From: Scylla paramamosain
Taxonomy: Eukaryota; Arthropoda; Malacostraca; Decapoda; Portunidae
Assembly: GCF_035594125.1 (NCBI RefSeq)
Contig: NC_087151.1
Location: 20,041,253 to 20,105,252, forward strand
Direction: 5' to 3'
Length of the DNA: 64,000 bases
The number at the start of each line of letters is the position of its first letter. The stretch's first letter is position 1. The position numbers and the translations under genes were made by a program. The notes below the pieces were generated by a model. It was not told the origin of the DNA. It saw nothing but the letters and a program-made list of their open reading frames with translations, and searched no databases. This document shows positions 47,362-60,699 of the stretch, one piece after another.

Positions 47362-48652
47362 TGTAACGCCACCCCCCCTCCTCCCTCCTCCTCACCGGTC
47401 CGATCAGAGCTCTAATGAGACGAGGCAAAGATCTTCACGGTGAAGAAGAAAAAAAAAAAAAAAGAGGAAGAGAGAAGAGGTGAAGCACGCACACACAATA
47501 GAAAAAAAGAAAACATTTTTGATTGGTAATGGTTCTCGCCTTCATCGTCATGGCCAGAGGGTAGGGAGAGGTTAATTATCACACAGTACCTACAGTGTGG
47601 CTTTATTAGGAGGAACGAAAAATATAAAAATAGCAAAAATAATTAAATGAATAATACTGATGGGATTCTTTGGGTTGACTGACCCACTATGACACTTGAA
47701 ATTCTGGTATGGCATATACACTTATACTCCGTTACTTAACACTACGAATACACAAGAAAATAATTACTTTTATAACTCCTCAAGAGTACCATTGATTCTG
47801 GGCACCGTTATATCCCTAAATAGCGTCACAGCCTTCATCCATCACTTCTCTACGGCAATAATATTGCTCACAACACATTCACAGTAGATTATATTTGACT
47901 AAAGAAACATTACATGGCTAACACTTTCCCAAGACTCTGTGGCCTGTCTCCACGTGGGACCAACACCAGCTATTTTATCTGTTGCCAGAGGGAAGGGAGA
48001 CGCCATTCTCACAACACGTACTGTTACTATATCTTCACTAGAGACATGAATAATAAACATGAACACAGTAATATTCACTTCTAAATAAAAGAAAAATCAA
48101 ATATTTCAGAGCTACGAAACCCACCTGTTGCCAGAGGGAAGGGAGACGCCATTCTGTGCTCTCTCCCTCAACACCCACAGGCCTCTGAAGTTATTGGAAC
48201 CTTAGCTAGTTCTCTCTCTCTCCTTTCACAAATAATTTTACTGAACCGTGAGTTTAAATAAAAATGCAGGAATAATTGGCTAGCAAGGTGAGCATATAGG
48301 CTGGACATTAGTTGAAGTTAATAATTGAATTCTAAATTACTAACATATTTTATAAGCTAGGGAATGACACCTTATGAGTTACTGGTAGGCTGACGCAACA
48401 TGATGTAATCCTATTATTCGTATTACCACTGATTAGAGAAAACCACAGTTGAAATAAGTAAGACTATTTATAATAAATGTTTCAAGACTTTTAAATCACT
48501 CCCACGAATACACGCCTTATAAATATACTTTTTCATATAATCACTAAACCTTTAATTACCGCTATTATCCTCCTCTTCACCGCAAGCTACAAAAGAAAAC
48601 AATTATTGGGGAGACTCAAAGAAACACAGAAATAATAAAAAGGAGCGTTACA
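47362..48652 (-). repeat. 5' LTR of gypsy element
   Basis: 1,291 bases, TGTAACG...CGTTACA, near-identical to the 39,756-41,050 copy. As the upstream LTR in the minus-strand reading it should carry the promoter. The right flank starts CTCG, the target duplication. Confidence 0.95.
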
Positions 48653-48990
48653 CTCGTAATGTCTTTTTGTCTCCCAATATAGGTTGCTTTGCATGTATTT
48701 TGGGGTTCATGTACGTAACAAGCTCAAAAACACTAAAAACACTTGTTTTTGGTAATGTTACTCTGTCTCCATAAAGGGTGTTTTGAGTGCGTTTTAGCAT
48801 TTTGGTACGTATGTAGCTTAAAAAAAATTCAAAAGACTCGTTTTGTTTTCCCATATAGGGTGCTTTCCAAGCTTTTTTAGCAGTTTGTTTAACATGCACA
48901 AAAATACTCAAAAGATACGTTTCTTTTAATGACGTTTTTTTTTTTTTTCCACATATAAGGCACATTGCATGCATTGCTTGACATTGCTTG
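48653..48990. repeat. Satellite array, right remnant
   Basis: Continues the monomer broken by the gypsy insertion (CTCGTAATGTC...). After about 48,990 the satellite pattern ends. Confidence 0.85.
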
Positions 48991-49379
48991 ACTGTTTGTC
49001 AAGATTCATGTGTAACTTGCTAGGTCTTCCACATTCGTTTGTATGCAATGCATGGAGCGAGTATTTACGCAACTTAACATGATAAAAACAAAACAAACAA
49101 GCTTTGCATGTCCACCTCGTCTAACAGACTTCTCACAAAACAAGTGAACAGTCGTCAGGAAGTACCATGCTATCAGTGGCAACCCTCAACATCCCTCTTC
49201 AAAGATGTGAAAAGTGGTCAGTGCTACCGAAGATCCGCTGAACGAGAACTAGGAGGCAGAGAGGAGAGGGTGGCAACACTGTATCCAGTTGCGGAGGATG
49301 CCATTGAGGATGAACCAAACGAACCTCCTACCCGTGTATATTAGGTTGGAGCAATTTTTTTTTTCTCTCTTTGACAACT
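48991..49379. other. Unassigned, short open frame only
   Basis: Holds a 78-codon plus-strand frame at 49,108-49,344 (MSTSSNRLLTKQ...) that I do not recognise and do not call as a gene. Otherwise nothing. Confidence 0.3.
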
Positions 49380-49880
49380 GATTGTGGGTAGTGTGCAGTA
49401 GTTGAGATATTACTCCAAAATAACTCTCCTGAAGTTTGAGACTAATCAGATAAAAACCTCATGTGCCTCTACAATAGTATAGTAAGCTAAAAATGCAAAA
49501 TATTTGTATAAATACAACTTTCATTTAACCACATTATTTTAAGTCTGATTATGGGTAATTTTCAGTAGTTGAGAAATTACCAAAATAACTCTCCTGAAGT
49601 GTGAAACCAATCAGATAATATCTCCAGGTGCCTCCATATCACTATATTAGGCTAGAAATGCACACTATTTGTATAAATATGACTTTCATTTAACCACATT
49701 ATTATGTTAAGTCTGATTATGCCCAGGTAATTTTCAGTAGTTGAGAAATTATTCCAAAATAACTCTCCTGAAGTTTGAAACCAATCATATAATATTCTTA
49801 GGTGCTTCCACACCCAAACACTGTATTAGGTAAAAATTCCTAATCATGTGTATAAATTCGACTCTCAAACATCCAAATAA
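49380..49880. repeat. Three tandem copies of a 167-168-bp repeat
   Basis: Units start GATT(G/A)TG at 49,380, 49,547 and 49,715, each with CAGTAGTTGAGA(A/T)ATTA, AAAATAACTCTCCTGAAGT and TGTATAAAT. The opening motif GTGGGTAGTGTGCAGTAG has an inverse-complement partner at about 50,389-50,406, so the block may be part of an inverted-repeat (MITE-like) element. Confidence 0.7.
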
Positions 49881-50919
49881 TCATAATAAATATTACAGTT
49901 AGATGTTTAAAAAAAAATCATGTGACTCCATTTCGGTGGTTTTTACACAACTGGCAACTCGACCGTGACACCCGTGAGCCGCAAGCAACTAAGTCGAAAT
50001 TTGCTTGACTGGTGTGGATATGTTGAATATGCTGAATGGAGTTATGATGAATGAATATATAGTGAATAAAATTTAATGCTCCATATGGTTGGGTGGTTGG
50101 GTTGGGCATGGGTGGAACCTGACATGTAGCCACCTCCTCGTGGTGAGTTTTGGGTTATCCTGATCTCAAGGGGTTTATCTTGAGGCCAGTATAAGCAAAG
50201 AGTTGTATATTAATGTACACGAACAATATGAATAATGAAGAAATAATGATGTTCTTCTAAAATTATGATCAACAATAATCACATTACATATCTTTCATGA
50301 AAAGACATAAAAAAAAAAAAAAAAAACGTTAGTGGAGGCACCTGAGGGAGTTCAGATTTAAAAGACAATAACTTAGTGTCATTTGACAACTACTACACAC
50401 TACCCATTAAATATTAAAGAAAAAGAAAAGAAAAATTTAACTCCACCCAAGTGTATATCTGGAGTAATATTGAGAGGTAAGATTCCATCTTATTTCAAAC
50501 AATTTTCTGTTGGTTATGTATTGTTTCTCAGTCTTGGGAATTTCTGGTCGATCTTGGATTTTTTTTCTGTATCAATCTTTGGAAATTTGAAATTGGTCAC
50601 TGGTCATCCTGCTTCCTGCGCCTCTGCTGAAAGGGGGGAAGGGGGGGTGCGACACACACGTACAGACAGACACGCTCCCACACCCGCTCCCCTCGCAGTC
50701 TCACTTGAATAAAACACTACTTTTAAAAATTTTTCTGAGCAAAGGGGGCCAGATAAACACTTCTTGGTCAAGAGCAATTTTTCTGGTGTGAACTAGGTGA
50801 GACTCAAACTGACTGAACAGAGGGAAATAAGGTAAATTAATCAGGGAAGGAGAGTATCTGGACGCGGAAATTCTTATGGTAAAGTAATGTCAGCGAGCGG
50901 CCACTCTTAACCGTACCCT

Positions 50920-50983
<64 letters not shown>

Positions 50984-51960
50984 GTTTATTGTCTTTTCTC
51001 TTTCATCCATCATTCTTACTTTCTTCATTGCGTTATCTCGATGTACATTACACGCCTTATCATAAAATAAAATTTTTCGGAAGCTTTACAAAAGCTTACT
51101 AAAATTTTAGGAAAAAAAAAAAAAAACACACACACACTTGTTAGGCCCATTATCAGACTTAAACAAAGGGATGCATATTCATCACAAAACATCAAAGGCT
51201 ACTATAGCACTGACATAAATAACTGATATACAACTAAAAATAATAGGGCTCCCACTATGACCTTCAACTCGAGCTGCCGCTTCTTTCTTCTCCCACTCTT
51301 CCACCCAGACGCATCTTTGGCACTGGGCCAGGACCTGTGGTCTTCACGGTTCCACTGATGTACAAGCTTTCTCATGCAGGGCACTTAAGTCATCTCTTTT
51401 CTAGCAGCCATAGCTGCGCCAAATCTGCCTGTGACTCTGGAATTCTTTTCTCCTCCGTCTCCTCTGTTCTCTGCCTTCACTACTTCTCCTTTTACTCTCA
51501 CCACTCCTCCTCTCTTCACTACACCCGCTATTCCACCTGTATCTTTGTGGCGGTTCTTACTGCGGGATCACACTTGTGTCAAATTATTAGTGCTAGGTAA
51601 ATCAATAGACACTATCTTGTATCGCAAGGGTCTTTATTAGGTCCTCTGTACCACATTTGCCTCTTGCATGGGCGTGAAAGCTTTTTGCCTTCAATGGGGA
51701 AGCTTAAACCTTAAATCTAAGGATAATCACTAGCAGCGTTATTGTTATGGCTTACATCTTGCTTTGTAATAATAATAATAAGTACAATGAAAACTACATG
51801 CTTACATTCAAATCTTTTGTAATAAGTATGATGCTACTTGATCCTCTTACAACAGGATTCAATAGTTTATCCTGTATACAAAAGTAGAATAAGTCAATAT
51901 AGAAAATAGATTCCTTTTAAAGGTACACTTGCTTATATATACTTAATGTCTTTTACAATC
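49881..51960. other. Non-coding stretch with CT microsatellite
   Basis: No gene supported. It contains a CT run at 50,922-50,979, poly-A tracts, and a segment at 50,520-50,620 resembling the CTTGGGATTT repeat at 33.9 kb. Confidence 0.4.
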
Positions 51961-52603
51961 TCCTCCTCCACACTGTACAAGCTTCAGAGTCAAAATGCAA
52001 CAATGACATCCCTGCCTCCTTGCAATACACAATGAACCCACCAGGGACCATAGTCTCCTGGTGGCAACATCACGGCAGGACCAGGCAAAATACATCCCAA
52101 CCAAACAAAACTCTCAATCGGGCCTACACTGCCCACACCCTTACTCCCGCTTGCCCACTCCTGGCTCCGTGGAGCCTCTGTGCCACACCCCATAAAATTG
52201 ACAAAATAAAAATGCCACTTCCTTGGCAAAACTAAGAGGTGCCCTTGTACCGCTCTCAAATAAACAATACACTCTTTCCAAAGTGTGACAGCACCAAGCC
52301 TGCGTCTCAATGTCAGATGCAACACTACTACGCCTCATTCCTCCTGCCAGCCCCTCGATGACACAGGCATCGTCACAGCGAGCTAACGGCTGCTCCTTTC
52401 CAGGACACAGCAAACGCATCCCCGCACACGGAGCCAGACAAACACACGTGGCGTTCACAAAACAAACTCCGGCTCCAACATGAGCCAGGCCCACGTGCCA
52501 CAGGACCAACCCTACTGGTCCCAGCAACTGCTCCCATGTGCAAGCTTCTCTCATCATCCCCAAACCTTGTCGCTTCGAGGAAGCCGACATCAATCATCAC
52601 AGA

Positions 52604-53362
52604 CTACACTGCTCGGGCCCAGCACCTGCCAAATAACAACAGCTTGGAAAACAGCAGCCCCAGCAACAATGAGGGTGCTTCCCAAGCGTCAAGCACCACA
52701 CTATCACCGGCAGAATTACATAGTGCTGCATTTCGACGCGGACCCGTAACGCTCACGTCAATAACGTCATCCCTACTCGCCCTGGAAGGAGGAATCGGGC
52801 GAGCAACATTACAAACAATCCCCATGCCTGGGGCAACAATACTAGCCATAGCATAACGGAGAGGGGCCGCTGACAAGAGGTCATCAGGCTTACCAGCCTG
52901 ACCCGCGCGGTTACACCCAATAAACGTGGCAACACCCCACCACCAAACCCACGTCAAACGTTCCTGAGTTATTCGTACTTCAAAACGACCAAGCACCAGG
53001 CCGCTACGTACTTCTAGTACCTGTGCCTCCTTAACTGCGGATGGCACGTCAAAATAGAGCAACAAACCTCCGTCCTCCTCTGTCCGCCGGCTATTTATAA
53101 TATCGCTGCCCTCTGCAAACACTACCCAACCCTCTACTTCCTCGCCATCTACTCCTGCCTTGGTAAATAGTGGGGCAACACACACACACACACACACACA
53201 CACACGGGGGGCAGAACCCTCCTTAACTACACTGACAACTGTTGCAGCAGCTGCCAGCACGGGTGGCTCACCACGTAAGCAAACACCCACAGTGTCTGGT
53301 CCCGGCCGGTGAGCAACCTGCTCTCCGCCTCCGGTACACCCCGCAGGGGAGGAAACTCCCAC
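52604..53362 (-). pseudogene. Integrase zinc-finger region remnant
   Basis: This frame contains APLFTKAGVDGEEVEGWVVF, later YFDVPSAVKEAQVLEV, then SGLVLGRFEVRITQERLTWVWW and GKPDDLLSAAPLRY. These follow the gypsy integrase H2C2 finger (H.G..G..G..KT..R....WWPG, C..C...GKP...P.APL), though His and Cys residues are lost. It includes a (GT)n-encoded Cys-Val run from the CA microsatellite at 53,178-53,204. The similar sequence on the plus strand at 60,700-61,170 shows that both derive from one family. Confidence 0.6.
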
Positions 53363-53739
53363 CTCCCCAGCAGCCCAGCAGAGTCAGGAGTCTCCCCTCC
53401 TTGGCAGCGATTCTTGATACACCAGATACAACTGACTGGGGCGCGGACTGAGTACCAACGACCACAGCCTCAACACCAGGTGACAACTCCACCTGAGTGC
53501 CACCTCCGAGAGGCTCCACAGGATGAGGCAAGCCATCAAACAAACAACCCAAATCCAGTGCCTCTGGGCACTCTACCCCCACTGCGGCATCAGTACTAAC
53601 ACTGCGCTCCTTGTGTGGTGGCCCTGCCTTATTGTAGTCGACCCCTGGAGTCACAGATCCCGCGGGCACCCGACGCCAAGGTGCTCGCCTCGCCCTAAGG
53701 CGAGTAACAGCAGGACTGAGTCAGCACTTTCAGCGGCCT

Positions 53740-53910
53740 CCACATCTGGGACGGCGTCCGCAGATGGGAGCTGAACCCAGACTCTTCCTCCTGCTAGGTC
53801 ATTCCCTAGAAGGAAATCGAACCCCCGACACTGGCAGGTCCTCCACTGGTGCCATCCGCGCCTCCGCGGTCACGTCAGCCTAATCTCCGCCGTGGTGAAG
53901 CTCTCTGTGG
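53740..53910 (-). pseudogene. Retroviral-type protease remnant
   Basis: The minus strand encodes a FDFLLGNDLAGGRVWV-type segment, the C-terminal half of a gypsy protease (LLG.D). The equivalent in the plus-strand copy is at about 60,090-60,160. Confidence 0.55.
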
Positions 53911-54029
53911 CGCCAATTCCCCGGCACCACACAGGCTAACCTGAGGCAACTCGCCTCCCAGTCACATTCCTGCACAGCAACTGCTGTGCCGCAGTGTCTC
54001 ACAAAACTGTGACAGAATATATAACCCCA

Positions 54030-54840
54030 TCACATTGCTGCCTCCTTAAGGCAGCTTTTCTCACGGAGCAGTGGTACTAACTCCTTCTCGGGCACATTAA
54101 TGAACTGCTCCATTACCATAAATTCCTTTAACTCACGGTAGAAGATGGCCTGCTCGCTAGCAATCCACTTTTCAAATGTCTCCTCAAGATAGCGAGCACA
54201 CTCTAAATAGGAGTTACTGGGCCTTTTCTTCCCTTCGCGGAACTGCTGCATATATGCCTCCGGCCACAGCTCATAAGCCCTTAGGATATCATCCTTAAAC
54301 TCCTTCATAATCTTCCAGATCCTCAACTGACATCCTATCATACACCTCCAAGGCAACATATTGGCAACAAGGCCAACCCATCTCTCCTGAGGCCAATCAA
54401 ATTCTGAGGCTTTCTTCTCCGATCTCAACCACTCGATTACCTCTCTTTCATGAAACTCTGGTATCAACCCCTCACCATCTGGCATTCTAATTTATTCTAA
54501 TGTATTCTAATGTATCCTCCTTAACTCCTCCTCTTTTCAAGCCATGAGGTGAATTCACTTTTATTCGAGTCTTCTCCAACTCAAACATCCTATTCTTTCC
54601 AGCTTCTTCCTTTTCTCTTTCACCCTCAAGGATCTTCATTTCTTTTTCAAACATCCGTGACTTTTCCTTCTCCTTTTCTGTTTCAAGAAACCTCAGCTCT
54701 TTCTTTTGCTTATGTAATCGGGCCTTCTCCTTGGCCTCAAGCCTCCTAGCTTCTCTAGCCTCCTCAGTCTTCAATCTCCTCTCTTCAGCTTCTAATTCCA
54801 TTCTCCTCATCTCCAATTTAAATCTAATCTCCTCAGACAT
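54030..54840 (-). pseudogene. Gag with coiled coil and SCAN-like capsid domain, broken
   Basis: Two frames: 54,840-54,487 is a charged coiled coil (MSEEIRFKLEMRRMELEAEE...), and 54,485-54,030 is a helical capsid domain with FKDDILRAYELWPEAYMQQFR, SYLECARYLEETFEKWI and ELKEFMVMEQFINVPEKEL. The last part (L+EL+++EQF+...P.EL) is the hallmark of the SCAN domain, which is known to derive from Gmr1-like Gag. The two frames are separated by a stop and a short shift. No zinc knuckle is visible in this copy. Confidence 0.7.
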
Positions 54841-55067
54841 GCCTTAGTTCTGGGAGATGCCACCAACACTGAGGGCAAGGCTAACACGTCCTTGGACGCT
54901 GTGAGTGGGACTAGGTGTCCTCACACCGAAGTGGGCCAAATCTATACTGCCGGTCCCAGCAGAGGCAGGGGATTCAGGTCGAGAGTCACCCCTGCTACCA
55001 GCCCTGCCCTCCATAGTTTATCCTAAACGTGGGCACACACAAAACAAGGAAACAAACAACAGTCTTT

Positions 55068-55802
55068 TGTTACGACCAGAATTCCCAGCCCCTTCACCAA
55101 GCTGCCGCACCTGGACTAGCTTCACTGAGCCACGGTCAGCCACCTCCTACGTATATTCGGTGCAGGACTCAAAAACAGGTGTACAGGGTCCCTTGTGACT
55201 CCTGCACCCTTTTCACGACAATCGTAACCCCAGATCACACTACGTTGAGGTCACCAGACTGTTTTACTGACCCACAGACAAGGGAGATGCTCCAAACAGC
55301 ACTTAACATCCACAGCTGCAGAATCGACAACTACGTCTAGGAAAACACACATACGATCGACGTATAATACTCCGTTGGGCTTCCACCCACTGTGACAGTC
55401 CTCTCACTGTCCAACAGTGTTATAACCTCAAGCGGAGTAGTATAATTTACTGCATCCTGGGCGACAGGCCTTGTTAGGACATGGGAAGGGAATAAAGTTT
55501 ACTAATTGGCTAATTATTAAGGTCCTCTGTTGCTGAACTGCTTCAGCCCGCAGTAGCATATAAGACAAAACAGGTTCTAACAAAAAGGACAAAAAAATGC
55601 TATGTAAGTGCCCACGAACACACAAGAGGGTCAGTCACCGCTCAATGCGCAAATTCAACTTTTACACTCGTACAGCCGAGTCGTTTCCCTGGATGTAATG
55701 TGTAATTCATTACTAAACTTGGTGGCAGATTACTACGGAGACTCCTATTCTATACAAATAGGCCGGGCCGTACGGCTGATAATGACTCACTTATTTCCTT
55801 AA
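55068..55802 (-). repeat. LTR-like repeat adjoining Gag, truncated by insertion
   Basis: Starts TGTTACGACC on the plus strand and is homologous to 33,038-33,881. The match ends exactly at the TTAA (55,799-55,802) where a MITE is inserted. As the 5' LTR of the minus-strand copy, it ties the three dispersed repeats to the Gmr1-like element. Confidence 0.75.
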
Positions 55803-56634
<832 letters not shown>

Positions 56635-56639
56635 TTAAT

Positions 56640-58035
56640 ATCCTGCCTATCTAAAGTTTTTGAATCTACCCTCAACAGGAAGACTCCTAAACATCCATCA
56701 CTTCACAACCTTCTATCTGATCACCAGTATGGGTTCTGTCAAGGCTGCTTTACTGGTGATCTTCTGGCTTTCCTTACTGAGTCTTGGTGAAACTTTTGCT
56801 GTTGCCTTAGACATATCAAAAACTTTTGATAGAGTCTGGCACAAATCTTTGATTTCCAAACTATCCTCTTATGGCTTCTATCCTCTTCGTAACTTCATCT
56901 CAAGTTTCCTTTCTGACCATTCTATTGGTGCTGAGGTAGACGGTCACTGTTCTTCTCCTAAATCTATTAACAGTGGTGTTCCTCAGGGTTCTGTCCTTTC
57001 ACTTTCTTCCTATTATCCATCAATGATCTTCTAAACCAAACTTTTTGTCCTATCCACTCCTGTGATGATGATATCATCCTGAACTTTTCCACATCTTTTC
57101 ATAGAAGTCCAACCCTTCAGGGAGTTAACAGCTCACACTGGGAAGCCACAGAACACCTGACTTCTGATATCTCTAAAATTCCTGATTGGGGCAGAGCAAA
57201 CTTAGTATTGTTCAGTGCCTCAAAAACTACTCCATCTCCATCAAAAATTCTTCCATCTATCAACTTGACACAACCTTCCAGACAACTATTCCTCTTCTTC
57301 ATTGACGCTCAACTGTCTCCCTCTTCTACACTGAACATAATCAGTCTGTCCTTTACTTATAACCTAAACTGGAAATTTCACATCTCATCTCGAGCTGAAA
57401 CAGCTTCTATGAAGTTAGGTGTTCTGAGACATCTCAGCCAGTTTTTCTCACCCTTCCAGCAGCTCTGTACAAGGGCCATATCTGTCCATGTATGGAGTAT
57501 GCTTCACGAGTCTGGGTGGGTTCCACTCATACCATTCTTCTAGACAGGGTGGAATCAAAAGCTTTTCATCTCATCATTTCCTCTCCTTTAACTGACTGTC
57601 TTCAGCCTCTTTCTCATTGCTGCAATGCTGCATCTCTAGCCATCTTCTACCATTATTTTCATGCTAATTACTCTTCTGATCTTGCTAACTGCATGCCTCC
57701 TCTCCTCCCACAGCCTCGCTGCATGACTTTCTTTTTTCATTCACCCCTATTCTGTCCACCTCTCTAATACTTGAGTTAATCAGTATTCTGTCATTCATCC
57801 CTTTCTCTGATAAGCTCTGGAACTCTCTGCCTGCTTCTGTATTTCCATCTTCCTATGACTTGAACCCATTCAAGAGGGAGGTTTCAAGACAGTTATATTT
57901 CAGTTTTTGACTACCACTTCGTACCCTATTCAGGGACCAGTATCTCAGTGGGTTTTTTTTATTAGATTTTTGTTGCTCTTGGCCAGTGTCCCTCCTAAAG
58001 AAAGAAAAAAGAAAAGAAAAAGAAAAAAAACCTTC
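56640..58035 (+). pseudogene. Non-LTR retrotransposon reverse transcriptase, 5'-truncated
   Basis: Reads KVFESTLNRK, LHNLLSDHQYGF, FAVALDISKTFDRVWHKSL (RT motif A), NSGVPQGSVLS (motif B), a degraded CDDDII in place of YADD, LSFTYNLNWKFHIS, a VESKAFHLIISSPLTDCLQPLS segment, and a C-terminal SLPASVF region across several frames. It ends in an A-rich tail (58,000-58,035). This is a Jockey/I-type LINE common in crustaceans. Motif C is mutated and there are frame changes, so it is dead. The 5' truncation is typical of LINE insertion. Confidence 0.8.
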
Positions 58036-58039
58036 CAAT

Positions 58040-58780
58040 TTTCAATTTTATATTGATAGTTGTTCTCATTTGACCCTGGAAAAATTCCAGAAAGGTTGAC
58101 AGAATAGTTTCCTGGCTGCTCCGGCAATTCAGCAAATCCCAGCTGCATTTTGCTCCTGGCTGTAAATAGCTGTAAATTGTCTTGTGTAAATCCCTCTTAA
58201 GTGTCTTGACAACCCCATCAACTTTTTCTTCATTAACTTCTGCAACATTCATGGCCTTAGATCTAATTTTCAATCTGTAGAACACCACCTCTCCTTTACT
58301 ACTAAACCTCATCTTCTTTTCCACACTGAAACACAGGTGTCTGAGGCAATTGACAGTAGCTCCTTTTCTGTTCCCTCCTACTTTCTCTATCCTCATTTTC
58401 AATCCAAAGCTGGATATTGCATCCATGTGCACACTGACTTAACCTGCTTTCGTGCCCAGGCTCTTGAATCTTCCAAGTTTTCCACCATCCGGCTATGACT
58501 ACAGAGTCACTCTCAAACTAAATTTATGTGCTGTACAGATCTCACCTAACTTCTCTTACTATAAGAAATTCTTTGACTAATTAACTGCCTAAGTAGAGCA
58601 CATTCTGACTATCTTCCTTCTTTTGTGGAGATCTCCATTCTTGGAGACTTCAGTGTTCACCACCAACTTTGGCTTTCCTCTCTCTCTTCACTGACCATCT
58701 TGGGGAACTGATCTTTAACTTTGCTATCCTCCACAACCTAGAGCAACTGATGCAACACACTACTTGTATTCCTGGGACTG
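58040..58780 (+). pseudogene. Non-LTR retrotransposon endonuclease fragment
   Basis: In one or more plus frames: INFCNIHGLRSNFQSVEHHL, PHLLFHTETQVS, then later ILGDFSVHH. These are the APE-type endonuclease motifs (N-terminal strand, ET-x-L, GDFN) of an ORF2. It lies 3' of the RT fragment, the wrong order for one element, so it belongs to a second truncated or rearranged copy. It joins directly to the Gag-like region at about 58,785. Confidence 0.65.
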
Positions 58781-58784
58781 TCTT

Positions 58785-59460
58785 GGCTTGAGGCCAAGGA
58801 GAAGGTAAGGATGTATGAGGCAGAGAAGGAGATGGTGAGGATGTTTGAGGTGGAGAAGGAGGCAAGAATGTATGAGAAGGAAGAGGCTGAGAAGATCAGG
58901 ATATCTGAGTTGGAGAAGACTTGATTAGAGGCTAATTCACCTTATGGTAATTGGAAAGGAGAGGTAACAAGGGTGGAGAGCCAAATGGTGAGAAGCTTGA
59001 AGCTGATCCCAGAGTTTGACCAAAGAAAGGTGACAGAATGGTTTAGGAGGTTTGAGAAGAAGGCTGCAGAGTTTGACTGATCTCATTAGAGGTGGCTAGG
59101 CCTTGTTGCCAATAACTTAAAGGGCAAGGCTTTAGAAATTTATGATAGAATGTCAGTGGATAGCTTAGAAGATAATAATGAATTTAAAGCTGACATTCTG
59201 AGAGCCTATGAGCTTTGGCCAGAGGCTTATTGGCTGCAGTTCAGGGGGGCTGAGAAACGATCTGGAGATTCCTATCTTGAGTGTGTTTGCTACCTTGAAG
59301 AGGTTTTTAAAAACTGGATTGGTAGTGAGCAGGTCACCTCTTATTGTGAACTGGAGGAGCTGATGGTGATAAAAGCAGTTTGTTAATGTGGCTGAAAAGG
59401 AAATTGTCCAGCTGCTTCAGGAGAAGAGATTTAAGACCTTGAAGGAGTTGGCTACATGAG
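58785..59460 (+). pseudogene. Gag remnant, SCAN-like, plus-strand copy
   Basis: Charged coiled coil followed by LIPEFDQRKVTEWFRRFEKKA and, in the 59,150-59,386 frame, FKADILRAYELWPEAYWLQFR, DSYLECVCYLEEVFKNWI and ELEELMVI. Then a +1/-1 change leads to NVAEKEIVQLLQEKRF. This clearly parallels the minus-strand Gag at 54,030-54,840. Confidence 0.65.
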
Positions 59461-59929
59461 CAGATGAACATGTCCTGGCCCACCTTTCTGTGTCTTGCTG
59501 GGAGGCAGCAGTGGTGCCAACCCAGTGGGAAATAAATCCCTGTCATAGTAGTGGCAGTGGAAATAGGTTTGGCATGACAAAGTCCTGTTTTTAATAAGTC
59601 TCCACCCAACCCCCAAAGGAGACAGACTGGGAACATGATGTATAGTACTCCCAGATTTAATATGCAACCTCTGTATCATTATTGCAAGAATAAAGGACAC
59701 CTTAAGTTTAACAGTCCTTGTGACTGCGACAGCTCCTAAGTTCCCCCAGAAGCTGGTGGCATTGATTGTGTTACATGACCAAAACTTTGAGAGTGGGGAT
59801 GTCTGGTCTGTGTTTGGTAATATGAAGGGAAAGGCAGGACTACCTGTCCCTTCATCAGTTGTTGATACCTCACCATCTCTCATGAGGTCTAGTTTAGATT
59901 GGTGTCAGCTGTTCTTCTACTGTGATTGC

Positions 59930-60220
59930 TAGGGTTGAATATCCCATGACTGTATTGTGTGATATGGTGGTCCACCAGTCTTTGTGTAGGAATGAATGCT
60001 GTGTTGAGCTGTGGGATTGGCGCAGAAGAAGTTTGTCACAGTAGAGGTAAAACTTGTGTGCTTGCTAGTGACTGCAGAGGCACAGTTGGCACTAGCAGAG
60101 GCCCTGCCAGTATTGGATGTTGATTTTCTCCTGGGAAATGACCTGGGAGGTGGAGGGTTTGGGTGCAGCCCCTGTCCACAGACACCATCCCAGACACAGG
60201 AGCTGCTGAGCATCCCAACT
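59930..60220 (+). pseudogene. Protease remnant, plus-strand copy
   Basis: EALPVLDVDFLLGNDLGGGG at about 60,090-60,150 matches the LLGNDLAGG end of gypsy proteases. The N-terminal DTG-S part is not intact. Confidence 0.5.
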
Positions 60221-60699
60221 CGGTGAGTATTGTGACTCACGCTAAAGCAAGGTGGGTGGCCTGGAACTGGATGCTCGCATCTTCTGTGGCTCCTGGGATT
60301 GACTGCAACAAGGCAGGGCCACAATGAGAGGATTTCAGAGTAGATGTTGATGCTGCAGTTGGGGCAGAGTGCCTAGAGGCCTGTCCTGTTGCTGGTAAGG
60401 GCTTGGGTGAGCCAGAGTTGGGCTTGTCCTCAAGTCAGAGTGCTGAGGTTGACTGCATTATAGCAGAGCCACCACAGGAAGCACATGACTTGGTTAGGGG
60501 TGTTGCCATGGATGAGGCAGAAGGGTTGTGTCTTCATAGTTTGTTTGCCTCATCCTGCAGTGCATTCTGGAAGTGGCACTCAGGCAGAGTTGTCACCTGG
60601 TTTGGAGGCCATGGGCTTCAGTATGCAGTTTGAGCATCAGTCTGGTATGTCTTGAGTATTAGGGGTTACTGTCAAGGGTGAGGAGACTCCTAACTTTGC

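Larger units (their letters stand above)
39756..48652 (-). mobile_element. Complete Ty3/gypsy LTR retrotransposon with SGNH-hydrolase gene
   Basis: An 8.9-kb element read right to left. It is bounded by LTRs starting TGTAACG and ending CGTTACA, with CTCG duplicated on both sides (39,752-39,755 and 48,653-48,656). Order on the minus strand: 5' LTR, tRNA-Leu-type primer site, SGNH-hydrolase ORF, gag, in-frame UGA, pol (protease, RT, RNase H, integrase), a 730-base tail and 3' LTR. All reading frames are open over 6 kb and the LTRs differ at only a handful of positions, so it is a recent and probably competent insertion. No envelope gene is seen. Confidence 0.95.
51961..55802 (-). mobile_element. 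Decayed Gmr1-like gypsy copy, minus strand
   Basis: Read right to left: LTR-like repeat (55,802-55,068), Gag (54,840-54,030), protease remnant (about 53,900-53,760) and integrase remnant (53,362-52,604). The piece from protease to integrase has no reverse transcriptase motif, which fits the Gmr1 group order (PR-IN-RT) with the RT end missing, or alternatively an internal deletion. Many stops and frame changes. The LTR is cut by a TTAA-flanked insertion at 55,803. The left end is approximate. Confidence 0.7.

Noticed and set aside
47273..47428. Longer start for the SGNH ORF reaching into the LTR
   Set aside because: It would translate the primer site and LTR end; the SGNH domain begins exactly at the internal ATG at 47,272.
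49380..49880. Possible CRISPR-like array
   Set aside because: Repeats are contiguous, about 168 bp, without regular unique spacers, and the genome is eukaryotic.
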